Below, piece after piece: positions 19,375-28,862 of a DNA stretch of 64,000 nucleotides; the stretch's first letter is position 1, and every line of letters begins with the position of its first letter. The DNA comes from Corynebacterium wankanglinii (lineage in GTDB: Bacteria > Actinomycetota > Actinomycetes > Mycobacteriales > Mycobacteriaceae). A program made the translations under genes and the position numbers. The DNA is taken from positions 868,001-932,000 of the forward strand of contig CP061031.1 of assembly GCA_014490595.1 (NCBI GenBank), written 5' to 3'. Below the pieces are notes generated by a model. The model was given only the letters and a program-made list of their open reading frames with translations. It ran no database searches and was not told the DNA's origin.

Positions 19375-19781
19375 CTTTCCTCGGTTGCCGCTTCGGCTTC
19401 CCCGGCGGCGCCAGCACCGTCACCGTGTGCGCCGCTGTGCCCGCGCTGCTCCGCGAGAGTGGCGCGGGCTTTTTGCAACCACTCGGGCTGATCGTCCAGC
19501 AGCGCACGGATCTCGTCGGTGGTCATCGCCTGGTCCACGCCAGCGTTCTTCAGCGCGGTGACGGAAATGCCGAGCTTGCGCGCAACCTCGGGGCGGGGGT
19601 GCGGGCCGCGCAGGCGCAGTTCCTGCAGCCACTGCGGCGGGTTGTCCTGCAATTCGCGCAGCTCGGCGTGCGTTACCGCACCGTCTTGGAACTCTTGCGG
19701 GGTGGCGGGAAGGTAGATGCCCAGCTTCTTTGCGGCGGTTACCGGCTTCATTGCGGTGCCGGACGGGGTCTGATCAGTCAT
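19371..19781 (-). CDS. DUF5997 family protein
   Basis: A 136-residue protein with two similar segments: [18 protein letters not shown]...[13 protein letters not shown] and [17 protein letters not shown]...[13 protein letters not shown]. The internal duplication is visible by eye. This is typical of actinobacterial DUF5997 proteins encoded beside a LysR-like gene. The start is ATG at 19781, with TACCGT (complement of 19789-19794) 7 nt upstream, so probably leaderless. It converges on glyA with a 4-nt overlap. Function unknown. Confidence 0.78.
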   Translation of the reverse strand: MTDQTPSGTAMKPVTAAKKLGIYLPATPQEFQDGAVTHAELRELQDNPPQWLQELRLRGPHPRPEVARKLGISVTALKNAGVDQAMTTDEIRALLDDQPEWLQKARATLAEQRGHSGAHGDGAGAAGEAEAATEES

Positions 19782-19806
19782 GCGCAAAACGGTAGCATTG
19801 CCGACC
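19782..19806. promoter_or_regulatory. 25-bp divergent promoter with overlapping -10 boxes
   Basis: TAGCAT (19793-19798, plus strand) ends 8 nt before the ATG at 19807. TACCGT (complement of 19789-19794, minus strand) ends 7 nt before the ATG at 19781. The boxes share two bases and both transcripts would be leaderless. Confidence 0.55.
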
Positions 19807-20388
19807 ATGCTCACTATTGCCTTCGTCACCGGCACGGAGCCGGGTAGGTGGTTCCGCCGCTACGAGGAACTCACGGGGGACCGCCTCGAGGCGATTGCCT
19901 CCGATGACCCGTTCCCGCTCGTGGGTACGCAGGCCGTCGCGGCACTTGTGCGCCTACCGGACGAACGCGTAGGGGAGGACTACCACGTTGTGCGGCTGTA
20001 CGAGGAGGCGCCCGGAGTCGCAGTGCCGAAAGATTCGGTGTACGCGGAAATCGGCGAGGTTACCCAAGAGGACCTCGCCGAGGAGATCGTCAACCACTCA
20101 GGGCCGACGCCTATCGACGACCTCCGGTCCGCCCTTCAAGTCGTCGCCGCCAACGTCGGGATCGCGTATGCCCCGCTGCCGCTTTTGAAAAATCTCGCGC
20201 GAAAGCAGGTGAAGGCTCTGCCGCTGCGCGGAGCGACCGGATCCCTGAGCCAAATCGCCCTTGTGTGGCGCAAGGCTGATGATTCGGATGCTGTGCAGGA
20301 CTTTGTCGGCGTGACCAAAGGGCGAACTGCACGTTCGTCGCGTGGACAGTCTCACCCCCGATCGGGTGCAAAGAAAGCTCGCCGTTAA
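19807..20388 (+). CDS. LysR-type substrate-binding domain protein without DNA-binding domain
   Basis: A 193-residue protein resembling the effector-binding half of LysR regulators (LTIAFVTGTEPGRWFRRY; later ALQVVAANVGIAYAPLPLLKNLARKQVKALPL). No helix-turn-helix precedes it; the ATG lies only 25 nt from the divergent start. The C-terminus is basic (RSSRGQSHPRSGAKKARR). Possible roles are a ligand sensor partnering with another protein or a basic-tail nucleic-acid binder. The divergent DUF5997 neighbour is the usual partner. Confidence 0.75.
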   Translation: MLTIAFVTGTEPGRWFRRYEELTGDRLEAIASDDPFPLVGTQAVAALVRLPDERVGEDYHVVRLYEEAPGVAVPKDSVYAEIGEVTQEDLAEEIVNHSGPTPIDDLRSALQVVAANVGIAYAPLPLLKNLARKQVKALPLRGATGSLSQIALVWRKADDSDAVQDFVGVTKGRTARSSRGQSHPRSGAKKARR

Positions 20389-20441
20389 CGCAAAGTTCAT
20401 AATGGACGATGGACTTGTTCCAATGATGAAAGGTATTAATT

Positions 20442-21032
20442 ATGTTTTCCCGTAAAATCGCTGCTTCCGCTGCTGTTTTGACCCTGGGTGCCACTGGGCT
20501 CGTTGCTTGCTCCAACGACGGTGACGCAGAACCGACCTCCACCGAGGTCGTGTCCGAGACCGCTACCGAGACCGACACCGCTACCGAGACCGCTGATGCG
20601 ACCACCTCCGCGGCCGACGCTACGACTTCTGCTGCAGCAGACAACGCCGAGGCGACCGAGGAGATCACCACCGCCGACGGCGCGACCGCGATGGTTCCGG
20701 CTGGCGTCGTCGCCGCGATGGACAAGTACGCGGAGCCGGAGTGGGGTGAGCCGATGGCCGTTGAGGAGACGGACGGTGGCTGGATCGTTACCTACGACAA
20801 CGAGCACTACGTCACCTGGAACGAGAACACCGGTGGCGCTCCGACTTGGGGCCAGATTGCTAACGAGTGGCTGACGGACGTCCGCCTCGACCAGAAGCTG
20901 GGCTTCCCGCTCGCTCCGGAGACCGAGAACGCTGACCAGTCCGGCTGGACCCAGGAGTTCGAGAACGGCACCATCGAGTGGACCCGCGGTGGCACCGAGG
21001 ACGCGTTCACCGCAATCGTCACCGAGAAGTAG
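20442..21032 (+). CDS. LGFP-repeat-type secreted lipoprotein
   Basis: A 196-residue protein: signal peptide with lipobox GLVAC, a long Thr/Glu/Ala spacer (about residues 28-75), and a domain containing WGQIANEWLTDVRLDQKLGFPLAPE, the core of LGFP repeats. LGFP modules occur in corynebacterial cell-wall proteins such as PS1 and are thought to anchor to or organise the envelope. A terminator follows. Confidence 0.8.
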   Translation: MFSRKIAASAAVLTLGATGLVACSNDGDAEPTSTEVVSETATETDTATETADATTSAADATTSAAADNAEATEEITTADGATAMVPAGVVAAMDKYAEPEWGEPMAVEETDGGWIVTYDNEHYVTWNENTGGAPTWGQIANEWLTDVRLDQKLGFPLAPETENADQSGWTQEFENGTIEWTRGGTEDAFTAIVTEK

Positions 21033-21048
21033 TCCGGCGACCTTTTTC

Positions 21049-21080
21049 AACGCCATCCCGCGTACGCGGGATGGCGTTTT
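21049..21080 (+). terminator. Rho-independent terminator after the LGFP lipoprotein gene
   Basis: aacgccatcccgcgt and its exact complement form a perfect 30-nt palindrome followed by TT, 17 nt after the stop codon. Confidence 0.85.
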
Positions 21081-21123
21081 CACATTGTTGCGTGCCCGAG
21101 TGACCATCTGGACAATGGAGCGC

Positions 21124-21654
21124 ATGCAAAAATCGGACTTTTCCATCCGGCCCATTCGGCCCGAAGATTATCCGCAGGTGCGTGCGATCTACGAGATGGG
21201 GCTGCAGACCGGCAACGCCTCGTGGGAAACCCAGGGGCAGACGTGGGAGCAGTTTTCCCGAAAGAAGATCATGGAGACGGTATTCGTCGCCGTTGATGCG
21301 GAAGATGATGGAAAAGTACTCGGATGGGTGGGTGCGGCGAAAGCGTCGACACGCAGCGTGTTCTATGGGGTGGTCGAGGACTCGATCTACACCCACCCCG
21401 ACGCTCGGGGCCGAGGTATTGCCGGAGCGTTGCTAGATCGCCTTATTCAGACCTGCATCGATCTACACAAGTGGTCCATCCACTCGTGGATCTTCCCGGA
21501 AAATGAAGGATCCGCGGGCCTGCACAGGTCCCGCGGATTTGAGAAGGTGGGCACGTTCCACAACATGGCCCAGATGGCGTACGGCGAGCGCAAGGGGCAG
21601 TGGCGCGACTGCGATATCTACGAGCTCATCCTGCCCATGTCGCGCCAGCCTTAG
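21124..21654 (+). CDS. GNAT family N-acetyltransferase (phosphinothricin acetyltransferase-like)
   Basis: A 176-residue GNAT enzyme with [20 protein letters not shown] at the start, the acetyl-CoA pyrophosphate loop [17 protein letters not shown], and [14 protein letters not shown]. This is the layout of PAT/Bar-type amino-acid N-acetyltransferases. The ATG at 21124 is preferred because GGAG lies 5 nt upstream; the ATG at 21115 is an alternative. It converges on the efflux gene with a 4-nt overlap. The acetylated substrate is not known. Confidence 0.85.
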   Translation: MQKSDFSIRPIRPEDYPQVRAIYEMGLQTGNASWETQGQTWEQFSRKKIMETVFVAVDAEDDGKVLGWVGAAKASTRSVFYGVVEDSIYTHPDARGRGIAGALLDRLIQTCIDLHKWSIHSWIFPENEGSAGLHRSRGFEKVGTFHNMAQMAYGERKGQWRDCDIYELILPMSRQP

Positions 21655-23213
21655 TTCAGCTCCTCCTTTAGCTTCTCTTCGCGTACCGGCAGGAGGAGCA
21701 GGAAGGCGATGACGGCCAGCGGCACCATGAGCAGGAACACCGGGGTGAGCCCGTCGTTGTAGCTGCTGAGAACCGCGTCCTGGATGGGGGCGGGCAGCTG
21801 CGCTACAAGCTCCGGGGTGAGGCTATTCGCCGCGCCGTCGCCGAATCGCTTGGCGTACTCGGCGCCTTCCGGGCCCAGGGCTGCCAAGGCTTCCGGCAAA
21901 CGCTCTTCGAGGTTGCTGCGCATGTTGTGAATGAACAGCGATCCAGACAGGGAAGCACCGACAGCGGAACCGATCTGGCGGAAGAAGTTGTTCGTCGACG
22001 TCGCGGTGCCCACGTGCCGAAGTGGGAACGAGTTCTGCACGATGAGGACGAGTACCTGCATGACCAACCCCAGCCCGAAGCCGAAGATGAACATGTAGAT
22101 GCCGAGCGTGGTCAGTGGCGTGCTCGTCTCTAGGCGGGAGAACAGGTACAAGCCAAGCGTGGTCACAAGCATGCCCACCAGCGGGTACGCCTTGTAGCGG
22201 CCGGTCTTGGAGATGATGAACCCAACGGTCATGCCCGTGACCAGCATGCCGACGACCATCGGCAGCATCATCAGCCCGGCCTCAGTCGGGGTGAGCTGGT
22301 GGACCATCTGCAGGTAGGTGGGGAGGTACGCCAAGCCACTGGTCATTGCCAGCCCAAGCACGGTGCCCGCGAGAGTGGTCAGCACCATGTTGCGGTTGTG
22401 GAACAGGTCCATCGGGATAAGTGGGTTGGCCGCACGGCGTTCCACAACAACGAACAGCACTGCAGCGATGAGCGCGATGGCGCAGGTGGTGATGATGGTG
22501 GGGGAGCTCCAGTCGTACTGGGTGCCGCCCCATGTGGTGGTGAGGATCAAGGAGGTCGTTGCCACCACCATCAGTGTTGTGCCCACGTAGTCGAAGTGCA
22601 TGCCCTTGGCGGAGCCGCGACGCAGCTTCAGCACCCCGGCGCATACCGTCATGGCTAGCAAGCCGAGCGGGATATTCATCCACAGCGCCCAGCGCCACCC
22701 GGGCCCGTCAGTGAACCAGCCTCCGAGGACCGGGCCGAGCACGGAGGAGATACCGAATACGGCCCCCATAACGCCCATGTATTTGCCTCGCTCGCGGGCG
22801 GGGACCACCTCGGCGATGATGGACTGGGAGTTCACCATCATGCCGCCGGCACCGAGGCCCTGGACGGCGCGGCCGATGATCAGCAGTTCCATGGTGTTGG
22901 CGAAGCCGCCGATGGTGGAGCCGAGCACGAACAGCCCGATGCCGGTGATGTAGAGCCACTTGCGCCCCAAGATGTCGCCGAGTTTGCCGTTCACTGGCAT
23001 AGCGATTGTCATGGTGACGAGGAAGGCAGAGATCACCCAGCTCATGTGGTTTACGCCGCCGAGCTCGCCGACGATCGTGGGAAGCGCGGTGGCGAAAATC
23101 ATCTGTCCGAGCGAGCTCATCAGCATGGTGAGCAGCAGGGCGGAGAACACGATGCCGACGTTGGGGGCACCGGTCTGAGACTTCGGCGAGTCAATCTCGC
23201 GGGTTTCTACCAT
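21651..23213 (-). CDS. MFS drug:H+ antiporter, DHA2 (EmrB/QacA) family
   Basis: A 520-residue protein with 14 predicted membrane helices. The DHA2 signatures are present: motif A ([16 protein letters not shown]), the helix-5 motif region ([17 protein letters not shown]) and the N-terminal LDxTIVNVALP-like site, here [17 protein letters not shown]. Such pumps export lipophilic cations, dyes or antibiotics. It is co-transcribed with, and overlaps by 7 nt, the upstream TetR gene, which probably represses it. Confidence 0.92.
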   Translation of the reverse strand: MVETREIDSPKSQTGAPNVGIVFSALLLTMLMSSLGQMIFATALPTIVGELGGVNHMSWVISAFLVTMTIAMPVNGKLGDILGRKWLYITGIGLFVLGSTIGGFANTMELLIIGRAVQGLGAGGMMVNSQSIIAEVVPARERGKYMGVMGAVFGISSVLGPVLGGWFTDGPGWRWALWMNIPLGLLAMTVCAGVLKLRRGSAKGMHFDYVGTTLMVVATTSLILTTTWGGTQYDWSSPTIITTCAIALIAAVLFVVVERRAANPLIPMDLFHNRNMVLTTLAGTVLGLAMTSGLAYLPTYLQMVHQLTPTEAGLMMLPMVVGMLVTGMTVGFIISKTGRYKAYPLVGMLVTTLGLYLFSRLETSTPLTTLGIYMFIFGFGLGLVMQVLVLIVQNSFPLRHVGTATSTNNFFRQIGSAVGASLSGSLFIHNMRSNLEERLPEALAALGPEGAEYAKRFGDGAANSLTPELVAQLPAPIQDAVLSSYNDGLTPVFLLMVPLAVIAFLLLLPVREEKLKEELN

Positions 23214-23815
23214 GGCATGTCCTTTGCGTAGTTAGAAAGATCTTGGGCGTTAGCGATGAGTTGCGCGATGGGATCGCCGCCGTCGGGCGGGTGCCACAGA
23301 TACTGGGTCACGGCCCCTTGAAACAGCACGACGATGAAGTGTGTCTCCTCCTCGATTGAACCGCTGAGTCTGCGATCTTCAGGGAAGTGTTCGAAGTGCG
23401 AGTACACGGCACGTCCTATCTGGGTGAGGAAGCCGCGCCGTCGGGTTGCTTCTGCCTGCATGAGTCCGGGGTTGTTCTCGATGAGCTGCTTCCGGCACGC
23501 CGTAGCGGGGCCTTCGAAGCTGCCGGGCACGACCTCGACGGACCGGATCACCAGCTCGAGGACGTTGTCGCTCTGGGTCTCGCGGATGGTGCGCAGCGAT
23601 GCATCACTGAAGGAGAACGGGAACGACCCCAAGATCGCTTCATCTTTAGAGTCCACGTAGTTGAAGAAGGTGCGCCGCGAGATGCCGGCGTCGCGGCAAA
23701 TGTCGTCGACGGTGACCTTGTCGTACCCGTGCTCATCTACAAGCCGGGCGGCCTCGTCCCGTATGCGCTGGCGCGTCTCGCGGCGCTTCTGCTCCCGAAT
23801 CCCTTCATTTTGCAC
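23207..23815 (-). CDS. TetR/AcrR family transcriptional regulator
   Basis: A 202-residue repressor. The N-terminal helix-turn-helix is clear ([34 protein letters not shown]); the ligand-binding half is less conserved. The start is GTG with no in-frame ATG nearby and no ribosome-binding site. TAATAT lies 7 nt before it on the coding strand, which suggests a leaderless mRNA. The operator-like dyad at the start points to autoregulation and control of the downstream efflux gene. Confidence 0.9.
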   Translation of the reverse strand: MQNEGIREQKRRETRQRIRDEAARLVDEHGYDKVTVDDICRDAGISRRTFFNYVDSKDEAILGSFPFSFSDASLRTIRETQSDNVLELVIRSVEVVPGSFEGPATACRKQLIENNPGLMQAEATRRRGFLTQIGRAVYSHFEHFPEDRRLSGSIEEETHFIVVLFQGAVTQYLWHPPDGGDPIAQLIANAQDLSNYAKDMPW

Positions 23816-23839
23816 GGGTGCAATATTACACCCAGTGCA
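23811..23839 (-). promoter_or_regulatory. Operator-like dyad over the TetR gene promoter and start codon
   Basis: On the coding strand, TGCAC-t-GGGTG and CACCC-GTGCA flank taatattg, an AT core containing the -10 hexamer. The second arm includes the GTG start. A repressor bound here would block its own promoter and the efflux gene. Confidence 0.6.
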
Positions 23840-23841
23840 CG

Positions 23842-24345
23842 TTAAGGCAAGCCTGCGGAAAGATCGCCCTCTACCAGCGCACGTTCGCCCTCCACGTACG
23901 TCAGTCGCACGATGCCGGGCTCAAGCTTCTCGACGTCCCAACGGCCCTGACCCTCATTGCACCCCTTTGTCAGCGGTATGGACTGCCCGCCCTCGCCGAT
24001 CAACGCCGTGCAGCCGGTCAGGGGATACGTCACCGAAGCGGTGCCGCCGCCGAACGTGGCCACCGCCGGCCAAGCCTTCACCTTCGCGTCGTCCTCGAGG
24101 CTGTTCAGGGTGCCGGTGTAGGTGCCGGTTGGGGCCGAAGGATCGTCGATAGGCAATTGCGGCTGCGCCGTGACCGTGACCGTCGCGGGGACCGCATCGG
24201 ACGGCTCAGGGCGCGGGTTTGCGTACCAGTAGGTTGCCGCGAGCGCGACGCCAATCATGGCGACAATCAGTGCGAGCACGCCGCCGACTACCCACGGTTT
24301 GTTGGGGCCGCCGGCGGTGCGCAGCTCGGAAAAGGAATCAGGCAT
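23842..24345 (-). CDS. Single-span membrane protein, function unknown
   Basis: A 167-residue protein with a short cytoplasmic N-terminus, one membrane helix (about 19-42, VVGGVLALIVAMIGVALAATYWY), a Thr/Pro-rich linker, and a small extracytoplasmic domain with two cysteines (PLTGCTALIGEGG, LTKGCNEGQG). The general build resembles many actinobacterial membrane-anchored domains, but I cannot name the family. Its upstream region is the fumC terminator, so readthrough or an internal promoter would be needed. Confidence 0.7.
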   Translation of the reverse strand: MPDSFSELRTAGGPNKPWVVGGVLALIVAMIGVALAATYWYANPRPEPSDAVPATVTVTAQPQLPIDDPSAPTGTYTGTLNSLEDDAKVKAWPAVATFGGGTASVTYPLTGCTALIGEGGQSIPLTKGCNEGQGRWDVEKLEPGIVRLTYVEGERALVEGDLSAGLP

Positions 24346-24346
24346 G

Positions 24347-24384
24347 GAAAAGCCCCCAGCTCGACGTTTTCAGTGCTGGGGGCT
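24347..24384 (-). terminator. Rho-independent terminator of fumC
   Basis: On the minus strand, agcccccagc and gctgggggct form a perfect 10-bp stem with a 14-nt loop, followed by TTTT, 16 nt after the fumC stop. Confidence 0.8.
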
Positions 24385-24399
24385 GATTCTAGCGGGGCG

Positions 24400-25800
24400 C
24401 TAGTTGCGGTCGGTGTTGGCCATCGAGAGTACGTTGAGGCGCTTGTCCAGCTCCTCCTCGGTGAGCTTCTCGCCGTCCACAAAACCCAGATCGATCGTGG
24501 CCTGGCGGATGGTGATGCCCTCCTTGACCGCGTGCTTGGCAATCTTCGCGGCGTTTTCGTAGCCGATCGCGGAGTTCAGCGGCGTCACGATGGACGGGGA
24601 GGACTCCGCGAGGGTGCGCATGCGCTCCTCGTTCGGCTCGATACCATCCACCAGCTTGGTCGCGAACTGGCGAGCAGTGTTGGCCAGCAGACGGGAGGAC
24701 TCGAGCACGTTGCGGGCCATCATCGGAATGAACACGTTGAGCTCGAACTGGCCCTGCGTGCCACCGAAAGCCACTGCCGCATCATTGCCGATGACCTGCG
24801 CGGAGACCTGCGTGGCAGTCTCGCACAGCACCGGGTTGACCTTGCCCGGCATGATGGAGGAGCCCGGCTGAAGGTCCGGCAGGTGGATCTCGGCGAAGCC
24901 CGCCAGCGGGCCGGAGCCCATCAAGCGGATGTCGTTGGCGATTTTGTACAGGGACACTGCGACGGAGCGCATTGCGCCCGAGAACTCGACCAGCCCGTCC
25001 CGGTTAGCCTGTGCCTCGAAGTGGTTCTTGGCCTCGGAGAGCTGCTCGACGCCGGTGAGCTTCTTCAGCTCTTCGGTGACCTTGCCGCCGAACTCGGCCG
25101 GGGTGTTGATGCCGGTGCCCACAGCGGTGCCGCCGATAGCGAGCTCGCCCAAACGGTTCAGGGTGCCCTCGACGCGCTGGACGCCCAACTCAATCTGGCG
25201 TGCGTAGCCCGAGAACTCCTGGCCCAGGGTCACCGGGGTGGCGTCCATGAGGTGGGTGCGGCCGGACTTGACCACCTCGTGCCACTCCTTGGCCTTCTTC
25301 TCCAGCGATTCTTGGAGGACCTTCAGCGCCGGGATGAGGTCGTTCGCTGCGGCCTCGGTGGCGGCGACGTGCGTCGCGGTGGGGAAGGTGTCGTTGGAGG
25401 ACTGGCCCATGTTCACGTGGTCGTTCGGGTGGACCTCGACGCCGTTTGCCTTCGCAATGGAGGCGATGACCTCGTTGGTGTTCATGTTGGAGGAGGTTCC
25501 GGAACCGGTCTGGAAGACGTCGATCGGGAACTGGTCGTTGTGCTGGCCGTCCGCGATCTCCTTCGCCGCGGCGATGATCGCATCAGCCTTCTCAGCGTCC
25601 AGGTTGCCCAGGTCCTTGTTCACCTGCGCGCAGGCTGCCTTGAGTAGGCCGAGTGCACGAATCTGCTGGGCTTCCAGGCCGCGGCCGGAGATTGGGAAGT
25701 TCTCTACCGCGCGCTGGGTCTGGGCACGCCAGAGCGCGTCGACGGGCACCTTGACCTCGCCCATCGTGTCATGTTCGATGCGGTATTCCTGATCAGCCAT
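24400..25800 (-). CDS. fumC: Class II fumarate hydratase
   Basis: A 466-residue cofactor-independent fumarase of the TCA cycle. The superfamily signature [11 protein letters not shown] is present, as are [15 protein letters not shown] and [13 protein letters not shown] near the active site. Length is typical. It neighbours glpX, as in other corynebacteria. Confidence 0.96.
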   Translation of the reverse strand: MADQEYRIEHDTMGEVKVPVDALWRAQTQRAVENFPISGRGLEAQQIRALGLLKAACAQVNKDLGNLDAEKADAIIAAAKEIADGQHNDQFPIDVFQTGSGTSSNMNTNEVIASIAKANGVEVHPNDHVNMGQSSNDTFPTATHVAATEAAANDLIPALKVLQESLEKKAKEWHEVVKSGRTHLMDATPVTLGQEFSGYARQIELGVQRVEGTLNRLGELAIGGTAVGTGINTPAEFGGKVTEELKKLTGVEQLSEAKNHFEAQANRDGLVEFSGAMRSVAVSLYKIANDIRLMGSGPLAGFAEIHLPDLQPGSSIMPGKVNPVLCETATQVSAQVIGNDAAVAFGGTQGQFELNVFIPMMARNVLESSRLLANTARQFATKLVDGIEPNEERMRTLAESSPSIVTPLNSAIGYENAAKIAKHAVKEGITIRQATIDLGFVDGEKLTEEELDKRLNVLSMANTDRN

Positions 25801-25903
25801 GATTGTCCTTTGCTACTGTCGCGTGCACGTCGCGCACGGTAAGGTGCTCGCGTGCCTGTCCACTGGACGATTATGCATCAATCGGACATTCGGAGGAGCG
25901 GAT

Positions 25904-26596
25904 ATGCCCGAACTTGACGCCAAGAAAGCCCCCACTTTGAGGGACGCGCTAGTGGCGGCGGCCGCGATGGTGTCCGTGGACGTCCTGCTTCTTGGTCAAG
26001 GGCTGCTTCTGCTGCGCGCTGACCTGCCCCGCTCGGTGGCGCTGACGGTGCTGCCGGGCGCTGTGCTTGTGGCGCTGGCGGCGCCCACGGTGATGCTCGT
26101 GCGCTACATTCGCCGCCGCGGACTGGAGCTCGGGTTCTCGCGGCTCGGGCGCCGGGGCTGGCACCTGCTGTGGCAGGCTCCAGCGGTGGTGCTCGGCTCT
26201 GCGTCAGCGACCGCTCTGGTTGCGCCGCTGTTCGGCATCGAGTCTGGCGGCGGTTCCACGGGGGAAGTCTTGGCCAGAGATTTAGATAGCGCCGCACCGG
26301 TGCTGGTGCTATTGGCCGGCTACCTGCTTATCGGGCCGTTTATTGAGGAGATCGTGTTTCGCCGCGTGCTCATGGAGTACTTCGACACGCTCATGCCAGC
26401 GGCTGCGAGCGTGGTGGTCACCTCAGCGATTTTCGGGGCGGCCCATATTGCGCCACCAGCGATCGTGTTCACTTTCTTCTCCGGCATTGGCCTGGCGCTT
26501 GTGGCGCGCTTCCATGGCAACATCACGTCCAGCTTCGTTGTGCACGCGGTGAATAACCTGCTGGCCAGCGCGGCCGTCATTGGTGCGCTGTTTTAG
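25904..26596 (+). CDS. CPBP family intramembrane metalloprotease
   Basis: A 230-residue membrane protein with about seven hydrophobic segments. Motif 1 GPFIEEIVFRRVLME (EExxxR) and a following His region (IFGAAHIAPPAIV), with HAVNNLLAS near the end, give the expected catalytic residues. The start ATG has a very strong GGAGGAG ribosome-binding site. Substrate unknown. A degraded fragment of a related gene follows immediately. Confidence 0.85.
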   Translation: MPELDAKKAPTLRDALVAAAAMVSVDVLLLGQGLLLLRADLPRSVALTVLPGAVLVALAAPTVMLVRYIRRRGLELGFSRLGRRGWHLLWQAPAVVLGSASATALVAPLFGIESGGGSTGEVLARDLDSAAPVLVLLAGYLLIGPFIEEIVFRRVLMEYFDTLMPAAASVVVTSAIFGAAHIAPPAIVFTFFSGIGLALVARFHGNITSSFVVHAVNNLLASAAVIGALF

Positions 26597-26897
26597 CTGC
26601 AGGAGAAGTTCCGGTTTGTCGATTTCGCCGTCGCGCTCGCTGTGGTGTCGGGGCTTTCTGCCGTCCAGTGGGGCACCGCCCAGCTTCTCGGTGTCTCCCC
26701 GCGCCGCCGGGCTCGAGCCGGCCGCGGCGCTGCTCGCCGCGCCCTACATCGAGCCCGCCCGAATCGCGCACGCATTCCTCGGCGGGATCGCGTTCGTGCT
26801 CGTGGCGCGGCAGCGCAAGTCGCTGCGGGCTTCGATCGTCGCCCACCTTGCCAACAACCTGGTGGGGATCATCGTGATCGCGGGGTTGTTGGCGTAG
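26597..26897 (+). pseudogene. Remnant of a second CPBP-like membrane protein gene
   Basis: After the CPBP stop, one frame reads hydrophobic sequence (FAVALAVVSGLSAVQWGTAQLLG) and a second frame continues with AFLGGIAFVLVAR...SIVAHLANNLVGIIVIAGLLA. The latter resembles the terminal helices and HxxxN motif of CPBP proteins. Neither frame makes a complete protein. It could be a decayed duplicate or a real gene broken by an indel. Confidence 0.5.
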
Positions 26898-26900
26898 CGG

Positions 26901-27911
26901 CTAGTTCTTCGGGTCCGAGTAGTCCACCACGGAGTAGTCCTGCAGCTTGGACAGTTGGTGCTGCGACTCCACGAAGCGCACGGTGCCGGACTTGGAGCGC
27001 ATGACCAGCGAGCGGGTGGTGGCGCCCGACTTGCGGTAGGTCACGCCGCGAAGCATGTCGCCGTTCGTCACACCGGTGGCGGCGAAGTAGCAGTTGTCGG
27101 AGGTGACCAGGTCGTTGATGCCCAGCACGCGGTCCAGGTCGTGGCCGGCGGCGAGAACCCTTTCGCGCTCGACGTCATCCTGCGGGGCGAGCATGCCCTG
27201 GATCTCGCCGCCGAGGCACTTCAGGGCGCACGCCGTGACGACGCCCTCCGGTGTGCCGCCGACACCCATCGCGATGTCGATGGAGCTGGTGTCCTGCGCC
27301 GCTGCGATGGCGCCGGCGACGTCGCCGTCCATGATGAAGCGGACTTTGGCGCCGGCGGCACGGATGTCGTCCACAAGCTGCGCGTGGCGTGGACGGTCCA
27401 GCACGACGACCGTGACATCGGAGGTGCGCAGACCCTTCGCCTTGGCAACGGCCTCGATGTTGGCCTTGACCGGTGCAGTGATGTCGATAACGCCGGCGGC
27501 CTCCGGGCCAACGGCGATCTTGTTCATGTAGAAGGCGTCCTGGGGGTTGAACATAGAACCGCGGTCCGCCGCCGCGATCACGGAGATTGCGTTCGGGCGA
27601 CCCTCCGCCATTAAGCGGGTGCCGTCGACGGGGTCCACCGCCAGGTCAACGGCAGCGCCGCGGCCATTGCCCACCTGCTCACCGTTGAACAGCATCGGGG
27701 CCTCGTCCTTCTCACCCTCACCGATGACGATCACGCCGTCCATCTCAACGGAGTTGATCATTTTGCGCATGGCGTTCACCGCGGCACCGTCGCCTTCGTT
27801 CTTCTGGCCGCGGCCGACCCAGCGGCCGGAGGCAAGCGCGGCGGCCTCGGTGACGCGGACCAGCTCCATAGCGAGATTGCGGTCTGGGAAAAGATCGGAC
27901 TGTTCGGTCAT
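26901..27911 (-). CDS. glpX: Class II fructose-1,6-bisphosphatase
   Basis: A 336-residue gluconeogenic enzyme that hydrolyses fructose 1,6-bisphosphate. The metal-binding motifs [11 protein letters not shown] and [12 protein letters not shown], and the substrate loop [10 protein letters not shown], are all present. GlpX is the main FBPase in Corynebacterium and Mycobacterium. Its 5' region is separate from the divergent DUF4245 gene. Confidence 0.96.
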   Translation of the reverse strand: MTEQSDLFPDRNLAMELVRVTEAAALASGRWVGRGQKNEGDGAAVNAMRKMINSVEMDGVIVIGEGEKDEAPMLFNGEQVGNGRGAAVDLAVDPVDGTRLMAEGRPNAISVIAAADRGSMFNPQDAFYMNKIAVGPEAAGVIDITAPVKANIEAVAKAKGLRTSDVTVVVLDRPRHAQLVDDIRAAGAKVRFIMDGDVAGAIAAAQDTSSIDIAMGVGGTPEGVVTACALKCLGGEIQGMLAPQDDVERERVLAAGHDLDRVLGINDLVTSDNCYFAATGVTNGDMLRGVTYRKSGATTRSLVMRSKSGTVRFVESQHQLSKLQDYSVVDYSDPKN

Positions 27912-28030
27912 GGGGAGGCCTTCCTACAACGATTCAAAAAAGACCCCTCTATTGTGGCACTATCGCCTGCCGAAGTGTCCGTTCTTCCCACCTTTAAGGG
28001 GGAAACGGGGCGCATGACATACTGAAGCGC

Positions 28031-28609
28031 GTGGCTAGCGATAAAAAACCCCGCATTTTCCAGGACGGGCGAGACATTGCCATCAATGCCGTCCTTATCG
28101 TCGTGCTGATGCTCCTCGCCGTCGGTGCGACAGGACTGTGCTCGTTCAACCCGGGTGCGCCCGAACAGGGACCGGTGCAGGAGGTCGACGCGAAGACCTT
28201 CCTGGACTTGGAGTCGCGCGCGGTTGATTTCCCCGTCCGCTATCCGGAAATGCGGCAGGGATGGATCACCAACTCGGCCCGCCGTTCGATGCTCGGCGGG
28301 CAGCCGGCCCCGGTGGTGGGCTGGGTGACGCCGGACCGCGGGTTTATCCAGTTCACCCAGACCGGGGTAGGCACCCAAGAGGCCGCTGAGGGCGCGGATG
28401 GCAAGCAGCGAGCCCTTGATCGCACAACTGACATCGGCGGCCGCAACGTGGAGGTGTACACCTCCGAGGAGAAAGACGTGCGCGACCTGTGGGTCGTGGA
28501 CGCGGGGGATTCGCGATTTGTACTCACCGGTGCGGGCGAGGACCGCGAATTTCAGGAGTTGATCTCAGCAGCGCTGGCTACTGCTCCGATTCAGAGCCCG
28601 GGGCAGTAG
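28031..28609 (+). CDS. DUF4245 domain-containing membrane protein
   Basis: A 192-residue protein with one N-terminal membrane helix (about 19-38) and an extracytoplasmic DUF4245 domain ([35 protein letters not shown]). It lies between glpX and xseB as in other corynebacteria. GTG start preceded 7 nt upstream by CATACT, a plausible -10, so the mRNA may be leaderless. Function unknown. Confidence 0.85.
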   Translation: MASDKKPRIFQDGRDIAINAVLIVVLMLLAVGATGLCSFNPGAPEQGPVQEVDAKTFLDLESRAVDFPVRYPEMRQGWITNSARRSMLGGQPAPVVGWVTPDRGFIQFTQTGVGTQEAAEGADGKQRALDRTTDIGGRNVEVYTSEEKDVRDLWVVDAGDSRFVLTGAGEDREFQELISAALATAPIQSPGQ

Positions 28610-28862
28610 TTTCGCCACCCTGGCGGGCATTGATCGCCTCCTCCACGCGGCGCGACGCACCGTCGAGGAGCACTTCGCACCGTTTCGCCAGCGCCTCGCC
28701 GCGTTCCCAGTATTTGAGGGATTCGTCGAGGCTCATCTGCCCCAGCTCGAGGATCTTCACGGTTTCGACCAGCTCGTCTCGGGCCTGCTCGTAGGAGAGA
28801 GTCGTTGGGTCGGGCAAAGCGTTGTCGTTGGCCTGGCCGGAGCCGAAGGTATTTTCGGTCAT
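28578..28862 (-). CDS. xseB: Exonuclease VII small subunit
   Basis: A 94-residue protein with the family core [44 protein letters not shown], which forms the helical hairpin that binds XseA. An unstructured polar N- and C-terminus surround it. It starts within ATGA overlapping the xseA stop. Its end overlaps the convergent DUF4245 gene by 32 nt. Confidence 0.93.
   Translation of the reverse strand: MTENTFGSGQANDNALPDPTTLSYEQARDELVETVKILELGQMSLDESLKYWERGEALAKRCEVLLDGASRRVEEAINARQGGETTAPGSESEQ

Noticed and set aside
23818..25647. A 609-codon plus-strand ORF over the membrane-protein gene and fumC
   Set aside because: Antisense shadow: fumC is clear on the other strand and the plus translation is low-complexity His/Arg/Gly/Leu.
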